Shown in pieces: positions 8,070 to 16,238 of a DNA stretch of 36,206 bases. Source of the DNA: Pirellulales bacterium (lineage in GTDB: Bacteria > Planctomycetota > Planctomycetia > Pirellulales > Thermoguttaceae); assembly GCA_013360685.1 (NCBI GenBank), contig JABWBD010000024.1, positions 1-36,206 on the forward strand, given 5' to 3'. Each line of letters begins with the position of its first letter. Within the stretch, counting starts at the first letter, position 1. The notes beneath the pieces are model-generated. The model saw nothing but the letters and a program-made list of their open reading frames with translations, had not been told where the DNA came from and searched no databases. The translations under genes were made by a program, and so were the position numbers.

Positions 8070-8290
8070 TCCTCTTCCATCTGGGTATAGATGGCTTCAC
8101 GAGAGCAATCGGCACCGCCCACGTTGACCGTAAACGGCGCCATTTCAGCGAAGATGTCCTCGCCGGTCCCAGCATTCGGGTCCACCGGTTCCTCGACGAA
8201 GACAATGGCCTCGCGGACCTCGCCGCGAAGCCCAGCGACCATTTCAGCGATCTCCTGCTTGGAACCTCGCAAGATCTGAGCAGTCGCCAT
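8066..8290 (-). CDS. Putative VapC antitoxin (VapB role)
   Basis: Protein of 74 residues directly preceding and overlapping the PIN toxin gene. It begins MATAQILRGSKQEIAEMV and is acidic at the end (TQMEEE). A ribosome site GAGGTG lies just before ATG 8290. It does not show an obvious AbrB or ribbon-helix-helix signature, so assignment as antitoxin rests on position and size. Its central part (EDIFAEMAPFTVNVGG) looks like a toxin-embracing tail. Confidence 0.75.
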   Translation of the reverse strand: MATAQILRGSKQEIAEMVAGLRGEVREAIVFVEEPVDPNAGTGEDIFAEMAPFTVNVGGADCSREAIYTQMEEE

Positions 8291-8981
8291 TACTTCACCT
8301 CATCACGTTCCCACGCGAAGATCACAAGAGAATGCCTTACCGGCATTCGAACCCCACATCAGACGTTTATCATTTTACAGCGGGGAGAGGGCCGCATCAA
8401 CCCCTCGCTGCCCTCGCGCACGTGGAAGATTCGGCCAGTGACCGGCAATTCCCGGCGGCTGATCACAGTCACGGGGTCGCTGATACCACTCCAGCCGTCG
8501 TATTCGGGACTCAGCGCTCGGACGCCCCAGACCTTCCAGCGGATTTTCCAGAGGGGACACGGCGGAGCAACGCGGGACAGGTGCGTTTGTTTTGGAAATC
8601 ATTGCTTCGCCTCGGTCTTTCTTGGCCGGGAGTGTCCGGAAACGGGGACGGGCACGGACCTGTCTCCGTTTCTCGTTTCTCAAAACGCGTCTGGAACGGG
8701 CATGGGGCAATCTCACGACATCGGGGCTGCGGGAAAAGGAAGATCCGGGGGCAGGCCGGGATTGGGGATTGGCAGGGGGGAGGAAAGATGGGCGGAGATT
8801 GTACGCGATCAATCCCGGATTTCGGCCTGACTCGGGGTTCTGCGTTGTCGAGGGCTTGGCGGCCGGTTCGCACGACTGGATCATCGAAAACAACAGCGGC
8901 GGCGGGACCGACGGATGCCTGCTGGTGAACGCACGGACAATTCCGGCACGTTCGCGACCAGAGGGAATATTCCGTCACACC
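8291..8981. other. Gene-poor stretch with gene debris
   Basis: About 690 bases with no intact gene. Two fragments look protein-like: a minus-strand open frame about 8332-8560 (ISDPVTVISRRELPVTGRIF) and a plus-strand segment about 8815-8935 (DWIIENNSGGGTDGCLLVNA). Neither has a convincing start or known family. It also contains the hairpin at 8639-8672. It probably consists of relics left between the vapBC pair and the hydrolase gene end. Confidence 0.4.
8639..8672. repeat. Short hairpin repeat
   Basis: GAAACGGGGAC (8639-8649) pairs with GTCTCCGTTTC (8662-8672), one mismatch (G-T possible in RNA), with a 12-base loop. It resembles dispersed hairpins of this composition in planctomycete genomes (recollection). 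No following T-run. Confidence 0.5.
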
Positions 8982-9638
8982 GCTGGTCCTCGATACGCAC
9001 GGCCCGCTACTCCCGCAATTCGATCAAGACGCCTTCAGCGGGCGAGAGCGTCAACCGCAGAACGCTTTCGTCGCCCTCGCGGCGCACAGGAAGATCCATG
9101 CCGATCTCCACATCGACCGCCTGCCGCAACGGCGTGCGGAGGCGGACGTCGCCTTCGGCGGGCGCGTGCAGGTCGCTGTTGAGCACGGTGAGAACGTAGC
9201 GGCGCTGTTTCTCGTCGTGGCGGAGCGTGAGTTCGAAACAAGGTGGCGTAGCATAGAAGGGCCGGTGCGGCATCAGTTCCCGGAGGATGGCCAGCAGGGC
9301 CGGTTCGGCTGCCGGCCTCGTGTTGCTGTCCACTTTGGTGAAGACGAGAAGTTCCCCTTTTCCCAGTCGCCCGCGGCAGAGGTCGCCCAGCACCGGGTGC
9401 GCCGCCTCTTTGCTGAGGACCGCCCCGCGAGTCTCCCATTGGCCCGGCTGCGGTGATTTCCACTCAACGCCGGGAAACACCTCGGAGAGCAATTTCCCCG
9501 AGGGTCGGCCCCAAGGGTCATAAACGCCCGGCGGGGCGATTGCCACCGCGCGGCCGCCGCCGCGGATCCACTCCTTCAATCGCTCCTGGAGGGAGTCGGC
9601 CAGGCAGGTGGCACACGGAAGCAAGAGGACTTCGGAAG
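8982..9638. repeat. 657-bp direct repeat, parental copy
   Basis: Gapless match to 6779-7435. This copy lies in place at the 3' end of the large hydrolase gene, so it is likely the source. Recombination between the two copies would delete 2203 bases, including the vapBC pair. Confidence 0.95.
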
Positions 9639-12600
9639 AATCCAGCTTCTGCTTGTCGGCAAGGACCAGATCCTCCCAGAGGATGCCGTAGTCGAAACCG
9701 CCGGATTCCAGGGTCTGGGCGAAAAGCACCAAGCGCGAACGAGGGCCGTGCAGGGGCGAAGCGTTGAGGAAAGAACTGTTGCTCTCCAGGATGTTCACTC
9801 GCGGCTCCACTTGTTCACAATCCAGGAGCCACCGCTCGAACCGGCGGAGTCGCGTGATGCTGACGGGGATGCTCGGCGCACTGTAGCGAAGCGTGGTGTG
9901 GCCCCAGCGGGGATCGGTCCAGTTGGCGCAGTCGGCCCAACCGGGGTTGGTTCCATACCAAACGTTCAAGAGCGACCGTCCCCCTGCCGCCAGGCGGAAG
10001 AACTCGGCCTCGGTGGCGCGGCGCGCTCCGCGCTCGTCAAAGGGTTCTCCGGAGCTTCCCAAGCCCCACTCCATGATCGCCGACTGTCCGCCCAACGCGC
10101 GCTTCAGGCTCACCAGAATGCGGTCGGACAGCCGCAGGCGTTCGCCCATCGAGGTGTGGAACTCGAAGTAATCGAAAACCGGACAGAGGACCGTAAAGTC
10201 GAAGCTCCAACCGTGGTCCGTGGGGAACGGCACGATGTCTACGATACGATTGACGGACGGAACGTCGGGGAGTTCGGCCTTGACCGCCGCCAGGTAAGCG
10301 GCAATCCAGTCCCGGAAAGATTCCTGCCGGAAGCGTTGGAACTCGTAGTTCAGCGCGCTGGGAAGGGGTGCATTCGGTGCGGGCGGCTCGATGGCGTCGA
10401 AGTCGCGGTACTGGGCGCCCCACTGCTGGTTAAGGGCCGTGATCGTCTCATAGGCATCCTGGAGCCGTTTGCGGAAGGCAATCTTCGCGCTGGGGTTGTA
10501 GCCGGTCTGGGCGAAGCCGGCGCTGCTATGCGCTTCCTGCAGGACCTCCCAGCCCATCACCCGGCCGGGCCACTTCGCGGCAAAGTATCCCGCGCGGTCG
10601 GCGGCCATCGCCTGCATCGCGGACCGCACGCGATCGTTCCAGAAGTTGAGCTGGGTCCGGCCGTCCGGCTCCCAGCGTTTCTCGCCCTTCAGCGGCACGC
10701 GGCCCGAAGGGTCGCAGAACAGCACATCCTCGTCGTCGCCGTGCTTTGGCAGCCACTAGTCGGGCGTCAGCGTGTAGCAGCTATGGAGCCCCACGACGTC
10801 TGCGATGAGGAAGCAGGCTTCGGGCGTTGTGCGGACCAGCCGCGACACATAGGCGTCGAACGCCGGGCCGTTGATGAATCGGCCCTCGGGCGCCTGGAAG
10901 AACTGCTGCCCGTAGACCGTGGGACAGCCGTCCAGCCGCAGCAGGCGCTCTTGCTCGGGCCAGAAGAGCCAGTTCGTCTGGGGAAAGTAGAATGCCGGGC
11001 CGGCATCGGTCCGGTAGCGGCCCTTCTCAATACGGACACGGCGATGGGGCGGATCGGGCAACGGCCTGAGTCCCAATCGCTCACGTGCATGCGCAATCGA
11101 GGTTTGTGTCTCTTGAAGTCGCTCTCGCAGCCGCTGGGCAGCCGGCGCCACCTCTCGGTTCATCCGATCGGCGTTCAAGCCGTCCAAGTAGGCTTCCAAG
11201 TACGCGCGGTACAAGCCGGCGAGCTCGCGCTCGGTTTCCGCCACCAGCGCAAGCGATCCCCGGACCGCTTCGGCGGCGCCCGCCGGCTCTTTTCCGCCGG
11301 ATTGCGCCGCGTTTTGGGCACGAAGGAGGGCCCTTCCCTCCGCCTCGCGGAAGGCATGTTCGACGAGCAACTCGTTGTAGGCGAAGGCGGCCTTCAGTAC
11401 CTCGGGGTGTTTGCCGCCGCGCAGTTCATTCTGGTCGCCGTAAGGGCCTTGAGTGCCCAGCGTTTCCCGGAGGCTATAGAGAAACAGTCCGAGCGGGTCG
11501 TGGTGGGGGTGTTCCTCGCTGCCCAGCAGCTCTCGCGCGGGCCTGCGGATGTCTTTCCCCCGCACCGTCAAACCGTTCGTCGGGGCGATGGCGTAAACAT
11601 TGTCGACGCGGAGCGGCCCTCGTCCCACGAGCGACAGGCGGAGGCCGGCGATCCGCCCTTTCTCGGCCGGTTGCGTGAAGGGCAATTCCTTGCCGAAGAC
11701 GAACCAATGGCCGGTGGCGGGAAAGGGATTGTAGCTGCGTTCCGGCACGTACATGTTGACGATCGCGGCCGTAAAGCGTCCCTGCGCGGCGTCGAAGTGG
11801 ATTCGGATGCGGAACCAGCGTCCTTGGGCGAAGCGGAGCGGCGGCTTAGGGTTGATCCCCGTGTACGTGACGATCGGATCGAGCAGGCATTTGCCCGCCG
11901 GGCCCTCTGTGTAGAACCTCCGTTGGCGGTCGGTTGCCAATACGGCCGCCGCGCGGCCGGCCGCGTCGAGCAAAGCCAGCTCAAGACCGGTGTCGCTGAC
12001 GCCCTCCCCAGCCTCGGAGAACACCTCGAACTCGATCAGTCCCTTTTCCTGGCCCTCGAAGGAACCTTGCAAGCGAGGCGCCGATCCGCCCTCGGACAAG
12101 GTCAGCTCCAGGCACTGATCGTCGATCCAGCGCGGGAGCGGGTCGGCGTTCTGGTAGTCCCGTACGACGACCACGCGCGCGGCGCCTGCGCCGGCGTCAG
12201 CGGACCAGCCCGCGGGAAGTGCCGGTACGGCCGCGGGATCGGTGCTGTCGAACCCAAGCCATTGCCGTACTTTCAAATCGGGCTCGGCCTTCAGGATTTC
12301 ACCAGCCGGTTCGCCCTGAAAGCGGTAGAGCCTCACATCGTCGATCCAGCCGCTGTTGTAGATGAACAGCCCGGCGAAGCCGTTGCGGTTGTTTGCGAGC
12401 TGGGCAGCCACGCCGTGAAAGAGGAGCTCGCCGTCGACGAAGAATCGGATGAAGGCGCCCCATCGCTCGCAAATCACGCGGTGCCGGACGTCGTTGCGGA
12501 TCAGCGGCCGGGTGCTCTCCCAAAGCCGAGCGTTTTCGTACCCCACGGCCGTTGTCTTGTTGTGCATGCCGCCGAACTGGAAGAATATCCCCGATGGGCG

Positions 12601-12945
12601 CGACGCGGCAACATCGACACTCAGGCAAGCACTCAGGTCGCAGGGATCGTTGCTCCAGGCAGTGTACTCCAGGCGCACGAAGGCGCCGGCGTCCTTGGTG
12701 AGCAAAAGAAAAGCGTCGGGGCCCTTGGCCTCCAGCGCGCCATCGAGGACCTTCCACTGGCCCGCCTTGATCTTCCAGGCCAGGTCGAGCTCCGGCTTCT
12801 CGAAATGGTCTTCGAAAACCAGTTCGGTTTGCGGCGGCAGGCCGCCGGGAAGCGGCGGCGCGGTCTGGCCGACGGCTGTTGCAGCCGCGGTGAACTCAAC
12901 GGCCCAGATCAGGAACCACCTCGGCGGATCGCTCCATGCTCGCAT
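9007..12945 (-). pseudogene. Secreted GH42-like hydrolase, split by in-frame TAG
   Basis: One continuous frame of 1313 codons broken only by a TAG at 10756-10758 (codon 730): ...SCYTLTPD-stop-WLPKHGDDEDVLFCDP. The N-terminal part has a signal peptide (to about residue 27), a lectin-like/DUF1080-like region (FEDHFEKPELDLAWK), a second beta domain and then the first part of a TIM barrel. After the stop come a GH42-like acid/base motif (GWEVLQE), a likely nucleophile strand (IMEWGLGSSGEPF), a GATase-like trimerisation domain and a C-terminal beta domain. Family GH42 enzymes are beta-galactosidases; substrate here is unknown. GAGGTG precedes ATG 12945. One base change from a Tyr codon would explain the stop. 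It is a recent nonsense mutation, a sequencing error, or a two-piece enzyme; the barrel would be split, so function as two chains is doubtful. Confidence 0.8.
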
Positions 12946-12961
12946 GACAACACCTCACTGA

Positions 12962-13036
12962 GAGGCCCTAACTCAACTCCCCTCTCCCGCTTCGCTCATA
13001 GGGGCAGGGGGTGAGGGCAGTCGGAGTTCTGTTAGG
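12962..13036. repeat. Dispersed 75-bp intergenic repeat, copy 1
   Basis: It aligns without gaps to 27517-27591 with four mismatches over 75 bases. Internally CCCTCTCCC pairs with GGGTGAGGG. This copy lies between divergent genes (the hydrolase start at 12945 and the pseudogene at 13261). Composition matches a CCCTCTCCC/AGGGGGTGAGGG class of repeat widespread in GC-rich bacteria (recollection). Confidence 0.85.
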
Positions 13037-13164
13037 ATCTCTTATGGGGGCTATTGGTTTCTTCAGCATCAGCATAATGTCTCCCGGTTTCTGTGGCTAC
13101 GTTCCGCAGGGCGCCTCCGGGACTCCGTGACAACTCGGGAAAGGACGCCGTCGGCAAGACTTGC

Positions 13165-13193
13165 TTGACACTCTCCTCCCGGCCGGCTCAAAT
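13165..13193 (+). promoter_or_regulatory. Candidate sigma-70-type promoter
   Basis: A perfect -35 box TTGACA (13165-13170), a 17-base spacer and TCAAAT (13188-13193), a four-of-six match to TATAAT. A transcript from here would have a leader of about 60 bases before the ATG at 13261. It would now drive a pseudogene and perhaps the esterase gene downstream. Confidence 0.4.
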
Positions 13194-13260
13194 GATCCAA
13201 GGCCGCCGGGGCCTCGTCGTGCGGGTCGAGTTCGGTGGGGCACCTCTGGGAGAGCTGCCG

Positions 13261-13622
13261 ATGAAACGGACAGCGGTTGTAGCGGTGGTGCTGGCGTGCG
13301 TCACCACGAGCGTCGCCTTCGGCCAGCAGACCCGGCGATCCAGCCGGTCGCTGGCCGGGCGCCAGGCTTCCGCGGCGACAGTTCAGCCCCTGCCCACCCC
13401 GACGCTTCCGGAAGGAAATACGGGCATCGCCGCGAGATATCCGGGCGACGTCGGAATGGAGAAGGACCCGGATGTCGTCTTCGTGGAGTCGTTTGAAGAA
13501 TCAACGCGATCTGGCTCTACCGCTACATGTCTCAGCCCGAAAAGGGCGTAAGCAAAGTCTGATGGGACGATCTGGTGGTTGCCAGGAAGTACATTGGCCC
13601 GTTGACCCCCGCGAAGCAGTGA
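13261..13622 (+). pseudogene. Exported planctomycete protein with internal deletion
   Basis: ATG 13261 (GGGAGAG upstream) starts a signal peptide (TAVVAVVLACVTTSVAFGQQ) and LPEGNTGIAARYPGDVGMEK, then DPDVVFVESFEE, an N-terminus I recall from large secreted planctomycete proteins of about 450-550 residues with a lectin-like fold. At about 13500 the frame shifts and continues as NAIWLYRYMSQPEKGVSKV-stop-WDDLVVARKYIGPL, which is the typical C-terminus of the same family. So roughly 350 middle codons are missing, the junction is out of frame, and a TGA (13560-13562) interrupts the tail. Dead gene. Confidence 0.75.
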
Positions 13623-13680
13623 AGCGGAGGAGTACGGCTACGCGGTCGAGTTTGCTAGAAAAGCTGGAGGTGCAAGCGAC

Positions 13681-15546
13681 ATGATGCAACGAGCGCAAGT
13701 CGGACGATTCGGTTGTCTCGCCTTGGCCTTCCTCTTCGTGGGCCCCTGGGCGATGGCCCAAGAGCCGACTGCCAAGGCCATCCATCGCGCGGGACAAACG
13801 TTTCTCACCTGGCAGGAGATCGAAGGCGCCAAGGAGTATCGCGTCTATCGGGCTTTGGAGCCGATACGAGACCCTGCGCTGGCTGCCTGCGTAGGCAGCG
13901 CGGACGACGACTCCACGTTGAACTTCCGAGCGGCGACCGGAGATTTCCGCGACCAACAGCAGAAAAAGGGCACGAAGACTCCGCCGGGCCCCCAAGGGCC
14001 GGCCAAACGCGATCTGCAAGTCAAAGACCAGTTGGCGGACGCACGACGCGACCCCGCCTACCATTTTGTGATCGAGCCGGACGGCAAGCCACTGGGCGAC
14101 GACGTGGGGCTCTTCGTCTACACCGCCAAGAAGGATGAAACCGCCCACTACGCCGTCGTGACCGACGGAAAGATCGTCGCGGTCAGCGGGCCGGTGAGCG
14201 AGCGAGTCGCGATGCCCGAACCCGTTCCCCAGGGCGAATATGGCTACGTGCATTGGGTGGACGACATTGGGACGGCGGAGTACACGGCTATGGGCAATCG
14301 CGCCGGCTATGCATTCAACTTCGACTTCGTGCCCAGCCGCGAGCCCGGGCCACAACCGCTATGGATCTTGCCGCACGCCCGCGGCGGGAACTACCGCATG
14401 GGCCATCACAACCGCCGGCCGGGGCCGCCGCACGTGCTCGTGCCAGACGACGATCCCTGGGCCCCGGGAGACGTGGCAGGCCGCGCCGCGCCCTACTTCA
14501 CCATGTGGCACGGCTACAATACCAACTGCGGCACGGGCAGGCCGCTGACCGAAGGCGTCAATGTAAACTACACCGAGCGGAGGCTGAGTTGGACCATCGA
14601 ATGGGTTCGCCGCCGCTTCGAGGTGGACCCGGCACGGATTACCATGACGGGCGGCTCGATGGGCGGCATCGCCTCGGTCTTCACCGCCCTCCGCCATCCG
14701 GACGTACTGGCCGCCATTTTCGCCAACGTGCCGGTCCTCGACTTCGGCGCGATCTGGGCGAATAACGACCTTTACGTCGCGCCGCTGTGGGGCAAGCCCG
14801 GCGAAAAGATCCGCTCTTGGGACGGCGTGGATATTTATGACACGATGCGCGCCGCGTGGTATGCCGAGAACCATCCGGAGAGTGACTTTCCGCTCATGGT
14901 GATCCTCGTGGGCAAGAACGACACCACCGTGGGCTGGGCGGACAAGCCGGTTTTCTTCCGCGCCATGGAAAGCACGCGCCACGGCGGCTCGTTCTACTGG
15001 GACCGGCGGAGCCATGGCGCTCAACCGGTCGACGGGCGTTACTGGCATCAGGGCCGCACGCCGCCGCCCGACATGGCCGGCCTCGCGGAGAAAGCGCCCA
15101 TCGAGGTCGACTTCCTCGCCTTCCGCCGCGACCGGAGCTATCCGGCCTTCTCCCGCTGCTCGCTCAACGACAATCCCGGCGACGGCCGCCCCGAAAGCGG
15201 CGCCCCCCACGGCCAGATCAATGGCTATCTCCTCTGGGACGCAGGCGACATCGTGGACACACCCACGCGCTGGGAGATGACGCTCAAGCTGACCCCCGGC
15301 GCGCCGAGAGACGAGTGCACGGTCGACGTGACCCCGCGCCGGCTCCAGGCGCTGCAAGTGGCCCAGGGCGAGAAGTTTCGCTGGGACATTCAAGGCGGCG
15401 ATAGCGGCGAAGCCACCGCCGACCAATGGCGGCTGGTTACGATTCCCTCCGTGCGCGTCACCAAGGCAGGGATCCGTCTGCGAATCGAAAAGGAAAGCCA
15501 AACGGCTCCTCGGCAGTCGGCGCCGGGAAGTCAAGGGGAAACCTGA
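13681..15546 (+). CDS. Secreted esterase-like alpha/beta hydrolase
   Basis: Predicted 621 residues. Signal peptide about 1-26 (GCLALAFLFVGPWAMAQ), a fibronectin-III-like stretch (FLTWQEIEGAKEYRVYRAL), a domain to about 200, then an alpha/beta-hydrolase with nucleophile elbow TGGSMGG (Ser about 326) followed by the usual helix (IASVFTALRHPDVLAAIFA). Candidate acid/histidine partners lie in ILVGKNDTTVGWADK and RRSHGAQP. The family includes feruloyl/acetyl-xylan esterases and PHB depolymerase-like enzymes; substrate unknown. GGAGGTG lies before ATG 13681. It follows a decayed exported-protein gene and precedes a small exported protein, possibly one transcript. Confidence 0.85.
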   Translation: MMQRAQVGRFGCLALAFLFVGPWAMAQEPTAKAIHRAGQTFLTWQEIEGAKEYRVYRALEPIRDPALAACVGSADDDSTLNFRAATGDFRDQQQKKGTKTPPGPQGPAKRDLQVKDQLADARRDPAYHFVIEPDGKPLGDDVGLFVYTAKKDETAHYAVVTDGKIVAVSGPVSERVAMPEPVPQGEYGYVHWVDDIGTAEYTAMGNRAGYAFNFDFVPSREPGPQPLWILPHARGGNYRMGHHNRRPGPPHVLVPDDDPWAPGDVAGRAAPYFTMWHGYNTNCGTGRPLTEGVNVNYTERRLSWTIEWVRRRFEVDPARITMTGGSMGGIASVFTALRHPDVLAAIFANVPVLDFGAIWANNDLYVAPLWGKPGEKIRSWDGVDIYDTMRAAWYAENHPESDFPLMVILVGKNDTTVGWADKPVFFRAMESTRHGGSFYWDRRSHGAQPVDGRYWHQGRTPPPDMAGLAEKAPIEVDFLAFRRDRSYPAFSRCSLNDNPGDGRPESGAPHGQINGYLLWDAGDIVDTPTRWEMTLKLTPGAPRDECTVDVTPRRLQALQVAQGEKFRWDIQGGDSGEATADQWRLVTIPSVRVTKAGIRLRIEKESQTAPRQSAPGSQGET

Positions 15547-15618
15547 CGTTATGCTTCGAATACCGTAGCGTGTTTCGCATAGGTTCCGCATAGCCACGAC
15601 TCTTGTGAGGAGACGATC

Positions 15619-16224
15619 ATGTCGCACCGCAGATTCAGACGGTCTTCGTTTGCCCTGGCGATTCTGCTGTTGGGTTTCGGGATCCGCGCGGAGGCGGATT
15701 ATGGAGTGGAATCCAAACGCCCCCTGTCGGATCCTCACCAAGCCAAGATCGACGAACGCCCAGTGGGCACATGGCGGACGATCATCGACGGCAAACAGTA
15801 CTTTCTCCACGCGGGAACGGGCAATATCGTGGGCCAGTCCAACTGGATGGAACTGGTCCTGGTTCACCCGGGCGAGAAACCTTCCTTCTATGTGTACCAC
15901 AAGATCGGCTTCGTGAGCACCGTGGGAAACCAGAGCTACTTTAGCGTTGCGAACCTGGCCGTACTGGTTTCCCAATTGCGCGGTTCCAAGCCGGAGGAGC
16001 TGACGTCGTCGGTCGATCGGTACGACATCCTCAAGTTCGAGGTGACCGAAGAGTATCTCGACGTATGGCCCGCGGACCAGAAATTCGTTCGAGCGGCCAT
16101 CCAAGCGGGCAAGATCAAGGGCAACGGCGCTACCGTCGACGACACCACGGAAAACCTTGCCCGCTTTATCGAGTCGTCCCCCGCTCTTTGGGGCAAGAAC
16201 GTCCGATACACGCGCGTAAAATGA
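15619..16224 (+). CDS. Exported protein of unknown function
   Basis: Protein of 201 residues with a signal peptide (RRSSFALAILLLGFGIRAEA). No family recognised. The body is mixed alpha/beta with KQYFLHAGTGNIVG and FIESSPALWGKNVRYTRVK. GTGAGGAGACG precedes the ATG. It follows the esterase gene by 72 bases and converges with the cytochrome gene, leaving 14 bases between stops. Confidence 0.75.
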   Translation: MSHRRFRRSSFALAILLLGFGIRAEADYGVESKRPLSDPHQAKIDERPVGTWRTIIDGKQYFLHAGTGNIVGQSNWMELVLVHPGEKPSFYVYHKIGFVSTVGNQSYFSVANLAVLVSQLRGSKPEELTSSVDRYDILKFEVTEEYLDVWPADQKFVRAAIQAGKIKGNGATVDDTTENLARFIESSPALWGKNVRYTRVK

Positions 16225-16238
16225 CGTGGGAATCGTGA

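Noticed and set aside
8330..8365. GTTCGAA motif resembling a tRNA T-arm
   Set aside because: The flanking bases do not form a T-stem and no anticodon or acceptor stem fits.
8332..8560. Protein-like minus-strand fragment (WKVWGVRALSPEYDGW, ISDPVTVISRRELP)
   Set aside because: Good third-position GC but no start, ribosome site or family; kept only as possible gene debris.
9748..13014. Long open frame of 1088 codons on the plus strand
   Set aside because: It is antisense to the hydrolase gene, which has recognisable domains and a signal peptide; GC-rich genes produce such shadows.
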